Shown: piece after piece, positions 7,651-17,020 of the stretch
How the letters are laid out: the number at the start of each line of letters is the position of its first letter
How positions within the stretch are numbered: the first letter of the stretch is position 1
NCBI GenBank assembly: GCA_017621885.1
Contig: JAGASD010000001.1
Coordinates: 52,504 to 116,503, forward strand
Reading direction: 5' to 3'
Source: Clostridia bacterium
GTDB lineage: Bacteria; Bacillota; Clostridia; Oscillospirales; Acutalibacteraceae
DNA: 64,000 nucleotides
Translations under genes and position numbers: made by a program
The notes under the pieces: model-generated
Told to the model about the DNA's origin: nothing
Database searches by the model: none
The model's input: the letters and a program-made list of their open reading frames with translations, nothing else

Positions 7651-9066
7651 TTAATAACCAAGCACTACTTCTTTGAATGTATCAATGAAGTCGCTGTTCT
7701 GGAAGAAATAAATGTCAAGGAAGGTTACAAGCTTGCGAAGGAAGGTTGAGATATCTCTTGTGTAAGGAACGTCTTCGCTTTCCAAAATAACATTTTCTTC
7801 GTGAATAACAATGGGCTGTGAATAACAGATACCGTCTTCACCTGTGATGTAAAAACGGATGTAACAACCAACGTTGTTGAAATCGTCAAGATCAATTGTT
7901 GTTGCTTCAAGTCCGCCGCGCTTGAGCACCTGACCGTTTGAAACCCAGGTTATTGTATCGAAATTTTTGCCTTCAATACTGATTGTATCAAGCTCTTCAT
8001 CAATTTCAATTCTTGTCACAAGGGGAGTATCATTTGAGTATGCGTCCACTTCTTCTTCAATATATTCGGGCATTTCTCTCATACCGTTCAATTCAACGCC
8101 GTTTGAGAAATGCGATACTGCGAAGAACGTACCGACTTCCATGCTGTATCTTAAATCATTATTGGAAAGTTCGGGCATATAGTGCATTGTGTATGCATTG
8201 TTAAGAGATTGTTCATCGTGTGAATCTGAGAATGTGAAGCCCCAGGGAACAACACCGTAGGGTATTGTTTTCTGAAGAATACTGTCGTAAAGTATTCTGT
8301 CACAGCGGGTGTGCGCATCAGTTGCACTGTTAATGCCCATACCAACGGATGAACCTGCGTTGTCAATGAAAAGTCTGGAGAATTTGTCTACGTAATATTC
8401 GTCAACGGGCTGACCTACGTAGTTTTCGGAGTCTTTGTCCGTGTATACATATTCACCCACGTGGGAGAGCATTGAAATACCGCCTGCATCCTTAACACCC
8501 TTAGAGGGAGTTTCGTAATCTCCGTAAACACCGATAAGCCCTTGGCCGTAATCGCTGAAATAACCTGTAAGATGGCAATCGGCAATGGGAGTTGCTGCAT
8601 TAAGCTCAATTCCTTGGGGAACATCAAGCATACCGTTTTCACGGACAGTACCGTTTGTTGTGGGTGCCGTGCCGTTGAGATATGAATTGTATTCTTCATC
8701 TGTAAGAGGAATTATATCAGCAAGCTCCGTGCGGTCGTATTTAACAAGTCTTATAATCGGTACAAGGTCGGGCTCGTTGTTCCAGCCTTTGTTGATTGTG
8801 CCGTGGTCTGTAATTGCAACCGCATCATAGCCCAGGTCGTAGCTCTTCTGAACAACCTCTTTTACTGTGAGGAAGCCGTCACTTGCGTTGGTGTGGCAAT
8901 GAAGCTGAACCTTGTAAGGCTTCCAATTATCCCAGTCAACATTTTCATAACAACTGTCCATAACGTAATTTTTGCCTTCAACAGAGCTTGCGGCAACAGA
9001 AATGGTTGGCAAAACAGTCATGATAAATGCTACGGTAGCAGATAATATTTTCAAAACACGTTTCAT
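7651..9066 (-). CDS. Secreted PHP-domain metal-dependent phosphoesterase-like protein
   Basis: 471 residues with a signal peptide (MKRVLKILSATVAFIMTVLP...SVAASS). A PHP domain begins at about residue 52: VQLHCHTNASDGFL supplies the H-x-H metal ligands and AVAITDHGTIN the T-D-H motif. Later SMLSHVGEY and FTFSDSHDE supply further His/Asp candidates. PHP domains are mostly intracellular polymerase or histidinol-phosphatase relatives; secreted versions with a beta-rich C-terminal part occur in Clostridia but their substrate is not known. The C-terminus ends in a hydrophobic aromatic segment (FLRKLVTFLDIYFFQNSDFI). It is monocistronic, with the terminator at 7601-7635. Confidence 0.7.
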   Translation of the reverse strand: MKRVLKILSATVAFIMTVLPTISVAASSVEGKNYVMDSCYENVDWDNWKPYKVQLHCHTNASDGFLTVKEVVQKSYDLGYDAVAITDHGTINKGWNNEPDLVPIIRLVKYDRTELADIIPLTDEEYNSYLNGTAPTTNGTVRENGMLDVPQGIELNAATPIADCHLTGYFSDYGQGLIGVYGDYETPSKGVKDAGGISMLSHVGEYVYTDKDSENYVGQPVDEYYVDKFSRLFIDNAGSSVGMGINSATDAHTRCDRILYDSILQKTIPYGVVPWGFTFSDSHDEQSLNNAYTMHYMPELSNNDLRYSMEVGTFFAVSHFSNGVELNGMREMPEYIEEEVDAYSNDTPLVTRIEIDEELDTISIEGKNFDTITWVSNGQVLKRGGLEATTIDLDDFNNVGCYIRFYITGEDGICYSQPIVIHEENVILESEDVPYTRDISTFLRKLVTFLDIYFFQNSDFIDTFKEVVLGY

Positions 9067-9220
9067 ATAAAAACCTCCTATATAAGTTTACCTTATAAAT
9101 ACTATACAACTTTTGTGATAATAATTAAATTGGCTGATTTAACGAATTTTTTGAAAGTAAATGTGCAATATGCTTATTATTTGGTGTTAAAACGTATATT
9201 TTTTTGTTTTAGTAATGGTA

Positions 9221-9249
9221 TTGACTTTTTATCAGAATTTTTATATAAT
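9221..9249 (+). promoter_or_regulatory. Promoter of rpmH operon
   Basis: TTGACT (9221-9226), a 17-bp spacer and a perfect TATAAT (9244-9249). The roughly 295-bp gap 9067-9361 is AT-rich and otherwise holds only a small TGCAAC/GTTGCA hairpin (about 9256-9274). No DnaA-box cluster is seen. Confidence 0.8.
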
Positions 9250-9361
9250 GCAATGTGCAACTGTCTTGTTGCAGATAAATAAAAAACAGGTTTTAAATTT
9301 ACTACCACTTCTTTAACTACCTCGTAAATACTACCTGAATAAATAGATAGGAGTAACTAAA

Positions 9362-9496
9362 ATGAAAAGAACTTATCAGCCCAAAAAGAGACACAGAAAG
9401 ATGGAACACGGCTTCCGTAAAAGAATGGCAGACAGAAACGGTCGCAAGGTACTTGCTCGCCGTCGCAAAAAAGGCAGAAAGCAGCTCACATACTAA
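9362..9496 (+). CDS. rpmH: 50S ribosomal protein L34
   Basis: 44 residues beginning [20 protein letters not shown] and ending in [12 protein letters not shown], the textbook L34 sequence. It is very basic and binds 23S rRNA. A ribosome site, ATAGGAG, lies upstream at about 9347-9353. It heads the rpmH-rnpA-yidD-yidC-khpB cluster. Confidence 0.97.
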   Translation: MKRTYQPKKRHRKMEHGFRKRMADRNGRKVLARRRKKGRKQLTY

Positions 9497-9536
9497 GTTT
9501 TAAGACCAATCGGGTAAATACCCGAAGGAGAATAAT

Positions 9537-9887
9537 GTGTCAGACTTCGCCACACTTAAATGCAATGCCGATTTTCGTCGGTTATATAATAGGGGCAAAA
9601 CAGTTACTGATCCTGCGTTGGTTATTTATTATTCGAAAAACCGCGCGGGAATTTGCCGTATTGGTATAACTACAAGTAAAAAAATAGGTAATGCTGTTGA
9701 ACGCAACCGCTCAAGAAGAGTTTTGAAGGAAGCGTTCAGAAGTGTTTGCGGTGAAGTTCAGCCGGGGTATGACATTGTAATTGTCGCCCGTTCAAAGACA
9801 AAATACGTTAAAAGCACGCGTCTGGCGGAAATTATGCATAGGATTTTTACGGAACAGGGGATGCTTAAAACAGGGAGTGAAGACTGA
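9537..9887 (+). CDS. rnpA: Ribonuclease P protein component
   Basis: 116 residues from a GTG start preceded by GAAGGAG. The RNR motif, [21 protein letters not shown], which contacts RNase P RNA, lies near residues 50-70. The start of the protein ([20 protein letters not shown]) is also typical. It processes tRNA 5' ends together with rnpB RNA, which is not in this window. Its stop codon overlaps the yidD start. Confidence 0.96.
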   Translation: MSDFATLKCNADFRRLYNRGKTVTDPALVIYYSKNRAGICRIGITTSKKIGNAVERNRSRRVLKEAFRSVCGEVQPGYDIVIVARSKTKYVKSTRLAEIMHRIFTEQGMLKTGSED

Positions 9888-10117
9888 TGAAAAAAGCTCT
9901 TATGTCATTCATAAGGTTTTATCAGCGTAAAATTTCACCTCTTTTCGGTCCTCGTTGCCGTTTTTATCCTACGTGTTCCCAATACGCTCTTGAATGCCTT
10001 GAGGTTCACGGACTTCTGAAGGGCTCTTTCCTTGCTTTAAAGCGTCTTATGCGTTGTAATATTCTCTTTCCCGGTGGTGTTGATCCCGTTCCCCCGAAAA
10101 AGGAAAAGAAAAAATAA
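9887..10117 (+). CDS. yidD: Membrane protein insertion efficiency factor YidD
   Basis: 76 residues, the usual size, with the family block [34 protein letters not shown] and GGVDPVPP at the end. It overlaps rnpA by one base (TGATGA) and precedes yidC, the conserved order. It is thought to help YidC/Sec membrane insertion at the membrane face. Confidence 0.95.
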   Translation: MKKALMSFIRFYQRKISPLFGPRCRFYPTCSQYALECLEVHGLLKGSFLALKRLMRCNILFPGGVDPVPPKKEKKK

Positions 10118-10153
10118 TCCTTTTTTGATTATCGGAAAGGAAACTAAATAATT

Positions 10154-11086
10154 ATGAGAGATTTTCTTGCAATACCTTTCGGATGGATTCTCAGCGGTTT
10201 GTACACTCTTACAGACAGCTATTTGCTTTCTATAATTGTGCTCACCCTCGTTGTCCGTCTTGCTCTTTTGCCTGCATCAATCAGCCAGCAAAAGAATAGT
10301 GCAAAGCAGGTTCGCCTTAATACCAAGGTGAATAAAATAAAACAGAAATATGCCGGAAATCAGCAAAAAATTCAGGAAGAAACCCAGGCTCTTTATCAGC
10401 GTGAGGGCTTCGGTGCGGCAAATATGGGTTGTATGCCCCTTATTGTGCAGATGCTTGTTATGCTTGGACTCTATGAGGTTATGTATACACCTATTAAAAA
10501 CGTTTTGCGTTTTAGTGCTGAAAAGATCACTGCAATTCAGAATGCAATGAGCATTGTTGAAACCAAAGAGAATGCAAGAAGAATTCAGCTTGATATTCTT
10601 GCAAAGCTTGCATCACCTGATGCACTTGAAGGTGTAAAGGGTGTAAATACAAACGATATTGAAGAACTCTTCCACCTTAAAGAGAACTTTATGTTAGGTT
10701 CGCTTGACCTTACTGCAACTCCCGACAAATCAAATATAAGCCTTTTGTGGCTTATCCCTGTTTTCGCATTCCTTACGTCTATGATGTCATCAATATTTAT
10801 GTACATCAAGCAGCGTAAGCAGAATCCAGAAATGGCAAAGAACCCTTCTATGGGATGTATGACATTTATGTCACCGGTTATGTCACTTGTATTTACATTT
10901 ATGTTCCCTGCAGGTGTAGGTTTTTATTGGATTGTTTCAAACGTATTCTCATTTGTTCAGCAGGTAATTCTTACTTATGTTTACAGCCCCAAAAAGGTTA
11001 TTGCTCAGCAAATGGTTGACGAGACTGTTACAAGACGTTCAAAAGAGAATAACACAAAACGTCGCGTTGATATTGAAAAGAAATAA
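10154..11086 (+). CDS. yidC: Membrane protein insertase YidC/Oxa1 (Gram-positive type)
   Basis: 310 residues with a short N-terminus lacking the large periplasmic domain of Gram-negative YidC. Hydrophobic segments occur at about residues 7-35, 95-110 and 195-265. The conserved region LNTKVNKIKQKYAGNQQKIQEE (cytoplasmic coiled hairpin) and MGCMPLIVQM are family features, and MSPVMSLVFTFMFPAGVGFYWIVSNVF is the classic C-terminal membrane block. A basic C-terminal tail may bind ribosomes. It inserts and folds membrane proteins. Confidence 0.95.
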   Translation: MRDFLAIPFGWILSGLYTLTDSYLLSIIVLTLVVRLALLPASISQQKNSAKQVRLNTKVNKIKQKYAGNQQKIQEETQALYQREGFGAANMGCMPLIVQMLVMLGLYEVMYTPIKNVLRFSAEKITAIQNAMSIVETKENARRIQLDILAKLASPDALEGVKGVNTNDIEELFHLKENFMLGSLDLTATPDKSNISLLWLIPVFAFLTSMMSSIFMYIKQRKQNPEMAKNPSMGCMTFMSPVMSLVFTFMFPAGVGFYWIVSNVFSFVQQVILTYVYSPKKVIAQQMVDETVTRRSKENNTKRRVDIEKK

Positions 11087-11095
11087 GGTGAAATT

Positions 11096-12097
11096 ATGAT
11101 AAAGGAAGCCATAGGCGTTGCATCAACAATTGAAGAAGCAAGAAAAATGGCTTTAGCAAGCCTTCACGCACCCTTGGATGCGGATGTTAAGGTTGATGTT
11201 GTTACATTGCCCAAAAAGAAAATTTTAGGTCTTTTTGGCGGTTCTGATGCAAAAGTCAGAGCATATTATGATGACGGTGCAGAAGAGAAAAAGGAAAAGC
11301 CGCAGAAAGAGAAAAAGGCTGCTCCCGAAAAAGCCGCTAAATCTGATAAAACGGCTAAGACAGAAAATGCACCCAAGAAAAAAACAGAAAAGAAGCCTCA
11401 GATTAAAAAAGAGGTTAAGAAAGAAGCTCCCGAAAAGGTAAAAGCTCCCGTAGCTGACCTTTCAGCAATTGAAGCAAAGGAAACTCCCGCAACGGAGTAC
11501 CTTAAATCAATTCTTGTTGGTATGGGCTTTGCTGATGTAAAGGTTACCGCAAAAGAAACAGAAGATGATATTTATTTTGAAATCGTAAGCGAAGAGGACT
11601 ACGGAAATATTATCGGCAGACGCGGTGAAACTCTTGATGCTTTACAGTATCTTACAAGACTTTTTGTTAATCGTTCAAGCAATAATAACAAGCGCGTAGC
11701 TCTTAACGTTGGTGATTACAGAAAGCGCCGTGAAGAAACACTCAAAGGTCTTGCAAAGCGTCAGGCTTCACGTGTTGCAAAATACGGCAGAAGCACAGCT
11801 CTTGAGCCCATGAATCCTTATGAGCGCAGAATTATTCACACAGCTATTCAGGAAATTGAAGGTGTTACATCACATTCAGTGGGCGAGGGTGACAGACGCA
11901 GAGTTGTTATTACCCCCGAAGGCGCCGAAAGACGCGGCAACCACAGAAATGACCGCCGCGGACGTGAAAAGCGTGCACCTTACGTTCCCTCAGTTCCTCA
12001 GGAACCCAGAGAGAAGAAAATTGATGCTGCTTCATCATCACTTTACGGCAAAATTCAGCCTAAGAAAAAAGTGGAAGAAACAGCTTCTGAAGAATAA
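11096..12097 (+). CDS. khpB: RNA-binding protein KhpB (Jag), Jag_N-KH-R3H
   Basis: 333 residues. A Jag_N domain (about 1-52, with KKKILGLFGGSDAKVRAYY) is followed by a long Lys/Glu/Ala-rich linker (about 60-125), a KH domain with the IIGRRGETLDALQYL GXXG-type loop, and an R3H domain (NPYERRIIHTAIQEIEGVTSHSVGEGDRRRVVI). A basic, disordered tail follows. KhpB acts with KhpA as an RNA chaperone affecting cell elongation. It sits 10 bp after yidC as in most Firmicutes. The next gene is thrS, not mnmE as in many relatives. Confidence 0.95.
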   Translation: MIKEAIGVASTIEEARKMALASLHAPLDADVKVDVVTLPKKKILGLFGGSDAKVRAYYDDGAEEKKEKPQKEKKAAPEKAAKSDKTAKTENAPKKKTEKKPQIKKEVKKEAPEKVKAPVADLSAIEAKETPATEYLKSILVGMGFADVKVTAKETEDDIYFEIVSEEDYGNIIGRRGETLDALQYLTRLFVNRSSNNNKRVALNVGDYRKRREETLKGLAKRQASRVAKYGRSTALEPMNPYERRIIHTAIQEIEGVTSHSVGEGDRRRVVITPEGAERRGNHRNDRRGREKRAPYVPSVPQEPREKKIDAASSSLYGKIQPKKKVEETASEE

Positions 12098-12149
12098 TAT
12101 TGACAATTTAATAAAACAGAGTTATTATTTCTTTGTAATATAAAAAATC

Positions 12150-12410
12150 TTTGACGGAGAAATTAAGGATTTTACCTTTTTCAGAGAGGCATCGGTTGGT
12201 GCAAGATGCCAAAGGATTTTCCCCAAGACCACTCCCGAGTGTGGCGCGAAGCGTAAGAGATAAGCGTCGCCGTTTAAACCGCGTTAAGGCTTCTCGAGTG
12301 ACACGAAACGCCCCTTGCGGGATGTGGGTAGTGTAATTTGGGTGGAACCGTGGAGTTATCAGACTTCATCCCATTTGTTTTTTGCAAATTGGATGAGGTC
12401 TGTTTTTTAT
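12150..12410 (+). promoter_or_regulatory. T-box riboswitch leader of thrS
   Basis: The conserved T-box sequence GGGTGGAACCGTGG (12340-12353) is followed by a strong terminator, and upstream there is a stem I-like domain (AGAGGCATC...GATGCC). The T-box senses uncharged tRNA and switches between antiterminator and terminator. A possible Thr specifier ACC is at 12228-12230, but this was not verified by folding. Confidence 0.9.
12361..12408 (+). terminator. T-box-controlled terminator before thrS
   Basis: AGACTTCATCC/GGATGAGGTCT stem (one G-U) followed by TTTTTT. Confidence 0.85.
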
Positions 12411-12443
12411 TGATTTTGTACACTATACGAAAGGATGATATAT

Positions 12444-14384
12444 ATGATTAAAATTAAACTTCGTGACGACGTTAAGGAATACGCAAACGGTATTACTCCC
12501 GTTGACGTATGCAAAGATATCAGTATGGGTCTTTACAGAAACCTCTGTGCTTGCCTTATTAACGGTGTAAGTGCGGATATCCGTACTCCCATTAATGAGG
12601 ATTGCACGCTTGAGCTTCTGACTTTTGACAGCGATGAGGGTAAACACGCTTTCCGGCATACAGCATCACATATTCTTGCTCAGGCTGTAAAGAGGCTTTA
12701 TCCCGATGCAAAGCTTGCAATCGGTCCCGCAATTGACAACGGCTTCTATTATGATATTGACTGTGATACATCCTTCACACCTGAGCTTCTCACAAAAATA
12801 GAAGCCGAAATGAAGAAAATTGTAAAAGAAGATCTTCCTCTTGAAAAGTTCGAAATGGAGCCTCAGGCTGCCATTGAAGAAATGAAAGCAAAAGGCGAAA
12901 TTTACAAGGTTGAGCTTATTGAAGAGCACGCAGGTAAAAATGAGCCCATCAGCTTTTATAAGCAGGGTGAATTTACCGATGTTTGTGCAGGTCCTCACAT
13001 TCCCTCAACAGGCAGAGTAAAAGCATTCAAGCTTACAGCTTGTACGGGTGCATATTGGCGCGGTGACCAGAATAACAAGATGCTTCAGCGTATTTACGGT
13101 ACGGCATTCCCCAAGAATGCAGAGCTTGAAGAACACCTTCAGAGAGTTGAAGAGGCTAAAAAACGCGACCACAATAAGCTCGGCAGAGAGCTTGAAATTT
13201 TCACAACTGTTGATTCTATCGGTCAGGGGCTTCCCATTCTTCTTCCCAAGGGCACATTTATTGTGCAGACTCTTCAGAGATTTGTTGAGGATGAAGAAGC
13301 AAGAAGAGGTTGGGTACGTACAAAAACTCCCCTTATGGCAAAGAGCGACCTTTACAAAATTTCAGGTCACTGGGATCATTACAAGGACGGTATGTTCGTT
13401 TTAGGTGATGAAGAAAAGGATGATGAAGTGTTTGCACTGCGTCCCATGACTTGTCCCTTCCAGTATCAGGCATACCTTAACAGAGCGCGTTCATACCGCG
13501 ATTTGCCTATGAGACTTGCTGAAACATCAACACTTTTCAGAAATGAATCATCAGGCGAAATGCACGGCCTTATCCGTGTTCGTCAGTTCACAATTTCTGA
13601 GGGTCACTTAATGTGCCTTCCCGAACAGCTTGCAGACGAATTCAAGCGTTGTCTTGACCTTTGCATATTTATGCTTAAAACACTCGGGCTTTATGAAGAC
13701 GTTTCATACCGCTTCTCACAGTGGGATCCCGAGGATAAGGAAAAATACATTGGCACAAAAGAGCAGTGGGATGAGGCTCAGGGTGTTATGAAGGAAATCC
13801 TTGACGATATCGGTCTTGATTATAAGGTTGGTATCGGTGAGGCTGCATTCTACGGTCCCAAGCTTGATATTCAGATTAAGAACGTTTACGGCAAAGAGGA
13901 TACTCTTATTACAATCCAGATTGACCAGATGCTTGCTGAAAAATTCGGTATGGAATACGTTGACCGTGACGGCACAAAGAAGAATCCTTACATCATTCAC
14001 AGAACCTCTATCGGTTGCTATGAAAGAACACTTGCTCTTCTTATTGAGAAATATGCAGGTGCATTCCCCTTGTGGCTTGCTCCCGAGCAGTTCCGTATTC
14101 TTCCTATTTCCGAAAGACATCACGATGCTTGCTATGAGCTTAAAAACAAGCTTGAAGCAAAGGGCTTCCGCGTAACTGTTGATGACAGAGCAGAAAAAAC
14201 AGGCTACAAAATCCGTGAAGCACAGCTTCAGAAGATTCCCTATATGCTTGTTTTAGGTGACAAGGAAATTGAAAACGGCGAGGTTGCAGTACGTGCAAGA
14301 AAAGTCGGCGATATGGGTACAATGAGCGTTGATGCATTCATTGAAATGGCTCAGAAGGAAGTTGACGATAAGGTAATAAATTAA
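12444..14384 (+). CDS. thrS: Threonyl-tRNA synthetase
   Basis: 646 residues. A TGS domain at the N-terminus (MIKIKLRDDVKEYANG) is followed by the editing/TSAD domain (HTASHILAQAVKRLYPDAKLAIGPAIDNGFYYDI), then the class II catalytic core (MTCPFQYQ, motif 2 TSTLFRNESSGEMHGLIRVRQF, motif 3 IIHRTSIGCYERTLALLIE) and the anticodon-binding domain. ATG 12444 is preferred over ATG 12435 because AAAGGA is correctly spaced for it. It charges tRNA-Thr and is controlled by the upstream T-box. Confidence 0.97.
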   Translation: MIKIKLRDDVKEYANGITPVDVCKDISMGLYRNLCACLINGVSADIRTPINEDCTLELLTFDSDEGKHAFRHTASHILAQAVKRLYPDAKLAIGPAIDNGFYYDIDCDTSFTPELLTKIEAEMKKIVKEDLPLEKFEMEPQAAIEEMKAKGEIYKVELIEEHAGKNEPISFYKQGEFTDVCAGPHIPSTGRVKAFKLTACTGAYWRGDQNNKMLQRIYGTAFPKNAELEEHLQRVEEAKKRDHNKLGRELEIFTTVDSIGQGLPILLPKGTFIVQTLQRFVEDEEARRGWVRTKTPLMAKSDLYKISGHWDHYKDGMFVLGDEEKDDEVFALRPMTCPFQYQAYLNRARSYRDLPMRLAETSTLFRNESSGEMHGLIRVRQFTISEGHLMCLPEQLADEFKRCLDLCIFMLKTLGLYEDVSYRFSQWDPEDKEKYIGTKEQWDEAQGVMKEILDDIGLDYKVGIGEAAFYGPKLDIQIKNVYGKEDTLITIQIDQMLAEKFGMEYVDRDGTKKNPYIIHRTSIGCYERTLALLIEKYAGAFPLWLAPEQFRILPISERHHDACYELKNKLEAKGFRVTVDDRAEKTGYKIREAQLQKIPYMLVLGDKEIENGEVAVRARKVGDMGTMSVDAFIEMAQKEVDDKVIN

Positions 14385-14389
14385 AAAAA

Positions 14390-14430
14390 ATCCCCTGTTC
14401 ATTCGATTGTTTCAAATGAACAGGGGATTT
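14390..14430. terminator. Bidirectional terminator between thrS and copA
   Basis: ATCCCCTGTTCATT/AATGAACAGGGGAT stem with an A-run on one side and TTTTC on the other, shared by the two converging genes. Confidence 0.85.
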
Positions 14431-14634
14431 TCAAAATGCTGCTTCATATCCTTCTTCAACAATTGCATTTATTAAGATTTCATCTGCAACATCCTTTGAA
14501 AGTGTTACCGTTGCAATGTTTTCTTCGTGGCTGGCATGTGCAGCCTCAACACCGTCAATTGCTGTAAGTGCTTTTACAACGTGCGCTTCACAGCGGGGAC
14601 ACATCATACCCTCAACTTTGATTACTTTTTCCAT
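14431..14634 (-). CDS. copZ: Internal CopZ-like copper chaperone ORF within copA
   Basis: An in-frame ATG at 14634 inside the copA frame gives a 67-residue protein, MEKVIKVEGMMCPRCEAH..., exactly one HMA domain with the C-x-x-C copper site. AAAGGAGGAT (rc of 14641-14650) lies 8 nt upstream of this ATG, a near-ideal Shine-Dalgarno that the copA coding frame has no need of. It could produce a free copper chaperone by internal initiation. This is inference from sequence; the domain could instead only be made as the fused tail. Confidence 0.6.
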   Translation of the reverse strand: MEKVIKVEGMMCPRCEAHVVKALTAIDGVEAAHASHEENIATVTLSKDVADEILINAIVEEGYEAAF

Positions 14635-16986
14635 AGTAATATCCTCCTTTTTATCCGTTTCGGGTGTTTCCGAATCGGTTTTTTTATTTTCTTCTTTAAA
14701 AAATTTAGGTTTAAAAAGCTTTAAACGTAAAGCATTTGTAACAACACATAGAGAACTTAAACTCATAGCAGCAGAGCCAATCATAGGGCTGAGCTTTATC
14801 CCCCATAGAGGGTAAAATAAGCCTGCCGCAAGGGGGATGCCGAGGCAGTTGTAGAAAAATGCCCAAAATAAATTCATTTTTATGTTACGCATAACCGCAT
14901 TACTTAATTCAATTGCAGTAACAGCATCACCCAAAGAATTTTTAATAAGAACAATGTCTGCGCAGTCAATGGCAATGTCCGACCCTGCTCCGATAGCGAT
15001 ACCGATATCTGCCGTTGTCAGGGCGGGAGCGTCGTTTATTCCGTCACCGATAAAAACAACTCTTTCGCCTGCTTCTTGAAATTTACGGATTTGCTGTTCT
15101 TTATCGGCAGGTAAAAGGTCTGAAACAATAAGGTCAATTCCCGTTTTTTCTCCCACAAGCTTTGCGGCACCGCTGTTGTCACCCGTGAGCATAACTGTTT
15201 TTTTACCGAGCTTTTTAAACCCTTCAATTGCTTTTATACTGTCTTCACGAATGGTATCAGCAACGGCAATAATACCGATTATGTTATTGTTCTTGGCAAA
15301 AATAAGCGGAGTTTTACCCTGTGAAGAAAGCTTGTTTACGCTTTTTTCAACAATAACGCAATCAAAGTTTTGTTCAGTCAAAAATCTTTTGTTACCTGCA
15401 ATATAAGTATCATTATTTATAACAGCCGTAACACCTTTTCCCTGATATGCTTTGAAATCCGAAGCATCCGGAAGGGTGAGTTTCATTTCTTCCGCCTTTC
15501 TGCGTACAGCCTCGCCTAACGGATGCTCACTACCTTTTTCAATTGTACCGCAAAGGGAGAGGAAGTCCTTTTGTGAAAGCGTTTTATCAGTAACGATAAT
15601 ATCGCTGACGCTCATCTGACCGCTTGTGAGTGTACCTGTTTTATCAAGCACGATTGTGTCAGCTTTTCCGAGTGCCTCGAGTGCAACTGCGGATTTTATA
15701 AGAATACCCTTTTCGGCGGCTTTTCCCGTACCCACCATAATCGCAACGGGGGTGGCAAGTCCCAGTGCGCAGGGGCAGGATATAACAAGCACCGTTATAC
15801 CGAAAGAGAGCGCATTTTCGAAATTACCGCCCAAAATCAGCCACAGTAAGAATGTTATAAGAGAAATACCCATAACAACGGGAACAAAAATACCGCTGAC
15901 TTTATCTGCAAGACGGGCAATGGGTGCTTTTGAAGACCCTGCGCTTTCCACAAGCTTTATGATTTGCGAAATGGTTGTGTTTTCTCCAACCTTTGAGGCG
16001 GTCATATTAAACGTTCCGCTTTTGTTGAGGGTGGCAGAAATAACTTTGTCACCTGCAGTTTTTTCAACGGGTAAGCTTTCGCCCGTAACGGCAGACTGGT
16101 CAACCGAGCCCGAGCCTTTTATCACAACTCCGTCAACGGCAATTCTTTCACCGGGACGAATTATAATTTCATCACCGATTACAATATCTTCCGCTTCAAT
16201 GGTGATTTCCTTGCCGTTTCTTATTACGTTTGCGGTTTTGGGAGATAATTCAACAAGCTTACCCAGAGCATCACCCGTTTTGCTTTTTGAACGGCTTTCA
16301 AGGAATTTTCCCACGGTAACAAGTGTGAGAATCATTGCGCTTGACTCAAAATATAATTGATGAGAATAGTGGGCTAAAGCTTGAATATCTCCGTCAACGG
16401 TTGCTTTTATCATCATAACAACCGCAAAAAGACCGTAAACGAAGGCGGCGGAAGAGCCTAAAGCCACAAGGGAATCCATGTTGGCAGCTTTTTTGACAAG
16501 ACCTTTAAATCCCGATATAAAGAATTTGCGGTTAATTATAAGCACGGGGATTGTAAGGAGTACCTGAATAACGCTGTTCAGAAGAGCATTTTCAGCACCT
16601 TCAATAAAAGAAGGCAGGGGGAGGTGTAACATATTCCCCATTGCAACATACATAAGAAAAGCAAGGATAATAACAGAGCTGAAAAGTCGTTTTTTCATAT
16701 TGCGAACGTCTTTTTCTTCTTGTTCTTTTCTGCTTTCCCATTGGTTTTTTAACGAATTGGTTTTATTGCTCGCATCAAAAACTTTTATTCCGTAACCTAT
16801 GTTGTTTACGGATTTTATTATTTCATTTTCGTTAGTTACAGCTTCGTCAAAGGCGGCAACCATCTGCCCTGAAAGTAAGTTTACCTCTGCGCTTGAAACA
16901 CCCTCTGTTTTCAGAGTCGCTTTTGTAACATTCGCCTGACAAGCGGCGCAGGTCATACCCGTAACGCTGAATTTACAAGTTTTCAA
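14431..16986 (-). CDS. copA: Copper-transporting P1B-type ATPase with N- and C-terminal HMA domains
   Basis: 851 residues from TTG 16986 (AAAGGATG upstream). The N-terminal HMA domain has GMTCAACQ. A Cys-Pro-Cys membrane motif (VISCPCALGLATP), phosphorylation site DKTGTLTSG, hinge GDGINDAPAL and TGDNSGAAK follow, all diagnostic of Cu+-exporting ATPases. An unusual C-terminal extension adds a linker and a second HMA domain (GMMCPRCEAH) at about residues 785-851. That last domain has its own start signals, annotated separately. Copper extrusion to the cell exterior is the probable role. Confidence 0.93.
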   Translation of the reverse strand: MKTCKFSVTGMTCAACQANVTKATLKTEGVSSAEVNLLSGQMVAAFDEAVTNENEIIKSVNNIGYGIKVFDASNKTNSLKNQWESRKEQEEKDVRNMKKRLFSSVIILAFLMYVAMGNMLHLPLPSFIEGAENALLNSVIQVLLTIPVLIINRKFFISGFKGLVKKAANMDSLVALGSSAAFVYGLFAVVMMIKATVDGDIQALAHYSHQLYFESSAMILTLVTVGKFLESRSKSKTGDALGKLVELSPKTANVIRNGKEITIEAEDIVIGDEIIIRPGERIAVDGVVIKGSGSVDQSAVTGESLPVEKTAGDKVISATLNKSGTFNMTASKVGENTTISQIIKLVESAGSSKAPIARLADKVSGIFVPVVMGISLITFLLWLILGGNFENALSFGITVLVISCPCALGLATPVAIMVGTGKAAEKGILIKSAVALEALGKADTIVLDKTGTLTSGQMSVSDIIVTDKTLSQKDFLSLCGTIEKGSEHPLGEAVRRKAEEMKLTLPDASDFKAYQGKGVTAVINNDTYIAGNKRFLTEQNFDCVIVEKSVNKLSSQGKTPLIFAKNNNIIGIIAVADTIREDSIKAIEGFKKLGKKTVMLTGDNSGAAKLVGEKTGIDLIVSDLLPADKEQQIRKFQEAGERVVFIGDGINDAPALTTADIGIAIGAGSDIAIDCADIVLIKNSLGDAVTAIELSNAVMRNIKMNLFWAFFYNCLGIPLAAGLFYPLWGIKLSPMIGSAAMSLSSLCVVTNALRLKLFKPKFFKEENKKTDSETPETDKKEDITMEKVIKVEGMMCPRCEAHVVKALTAIDGVEAAHASHEENIATVTLSKDVADEILINAIVEEGYEAAF

Positions 16987-17020
16987 AGGCCCACATCCTT
17001 TCGGTTAGTTTATGCTAACT

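Noticed and set aside
9067-9361. Possible chromosomal origin upstream of rpmH
   Set aside because: The rpmH-rnpA-yidD-yidC-khpB cluster often flanks oriC, but there is no dnaA, and no cluster of DnaA boxes (TTATNCACA) in the gap; only an ordinary promoter and a hairpin.
12151-12336. Short open frame in the thrS leader
   Set aside because: It lies wholly in the structured T-box RNA.
15626-16360. 244-codon open frame antisense to copA
   Set aside because: It is the complement of a strongly conserved P-type ATPase region with no ribosome site or recognisable domain.
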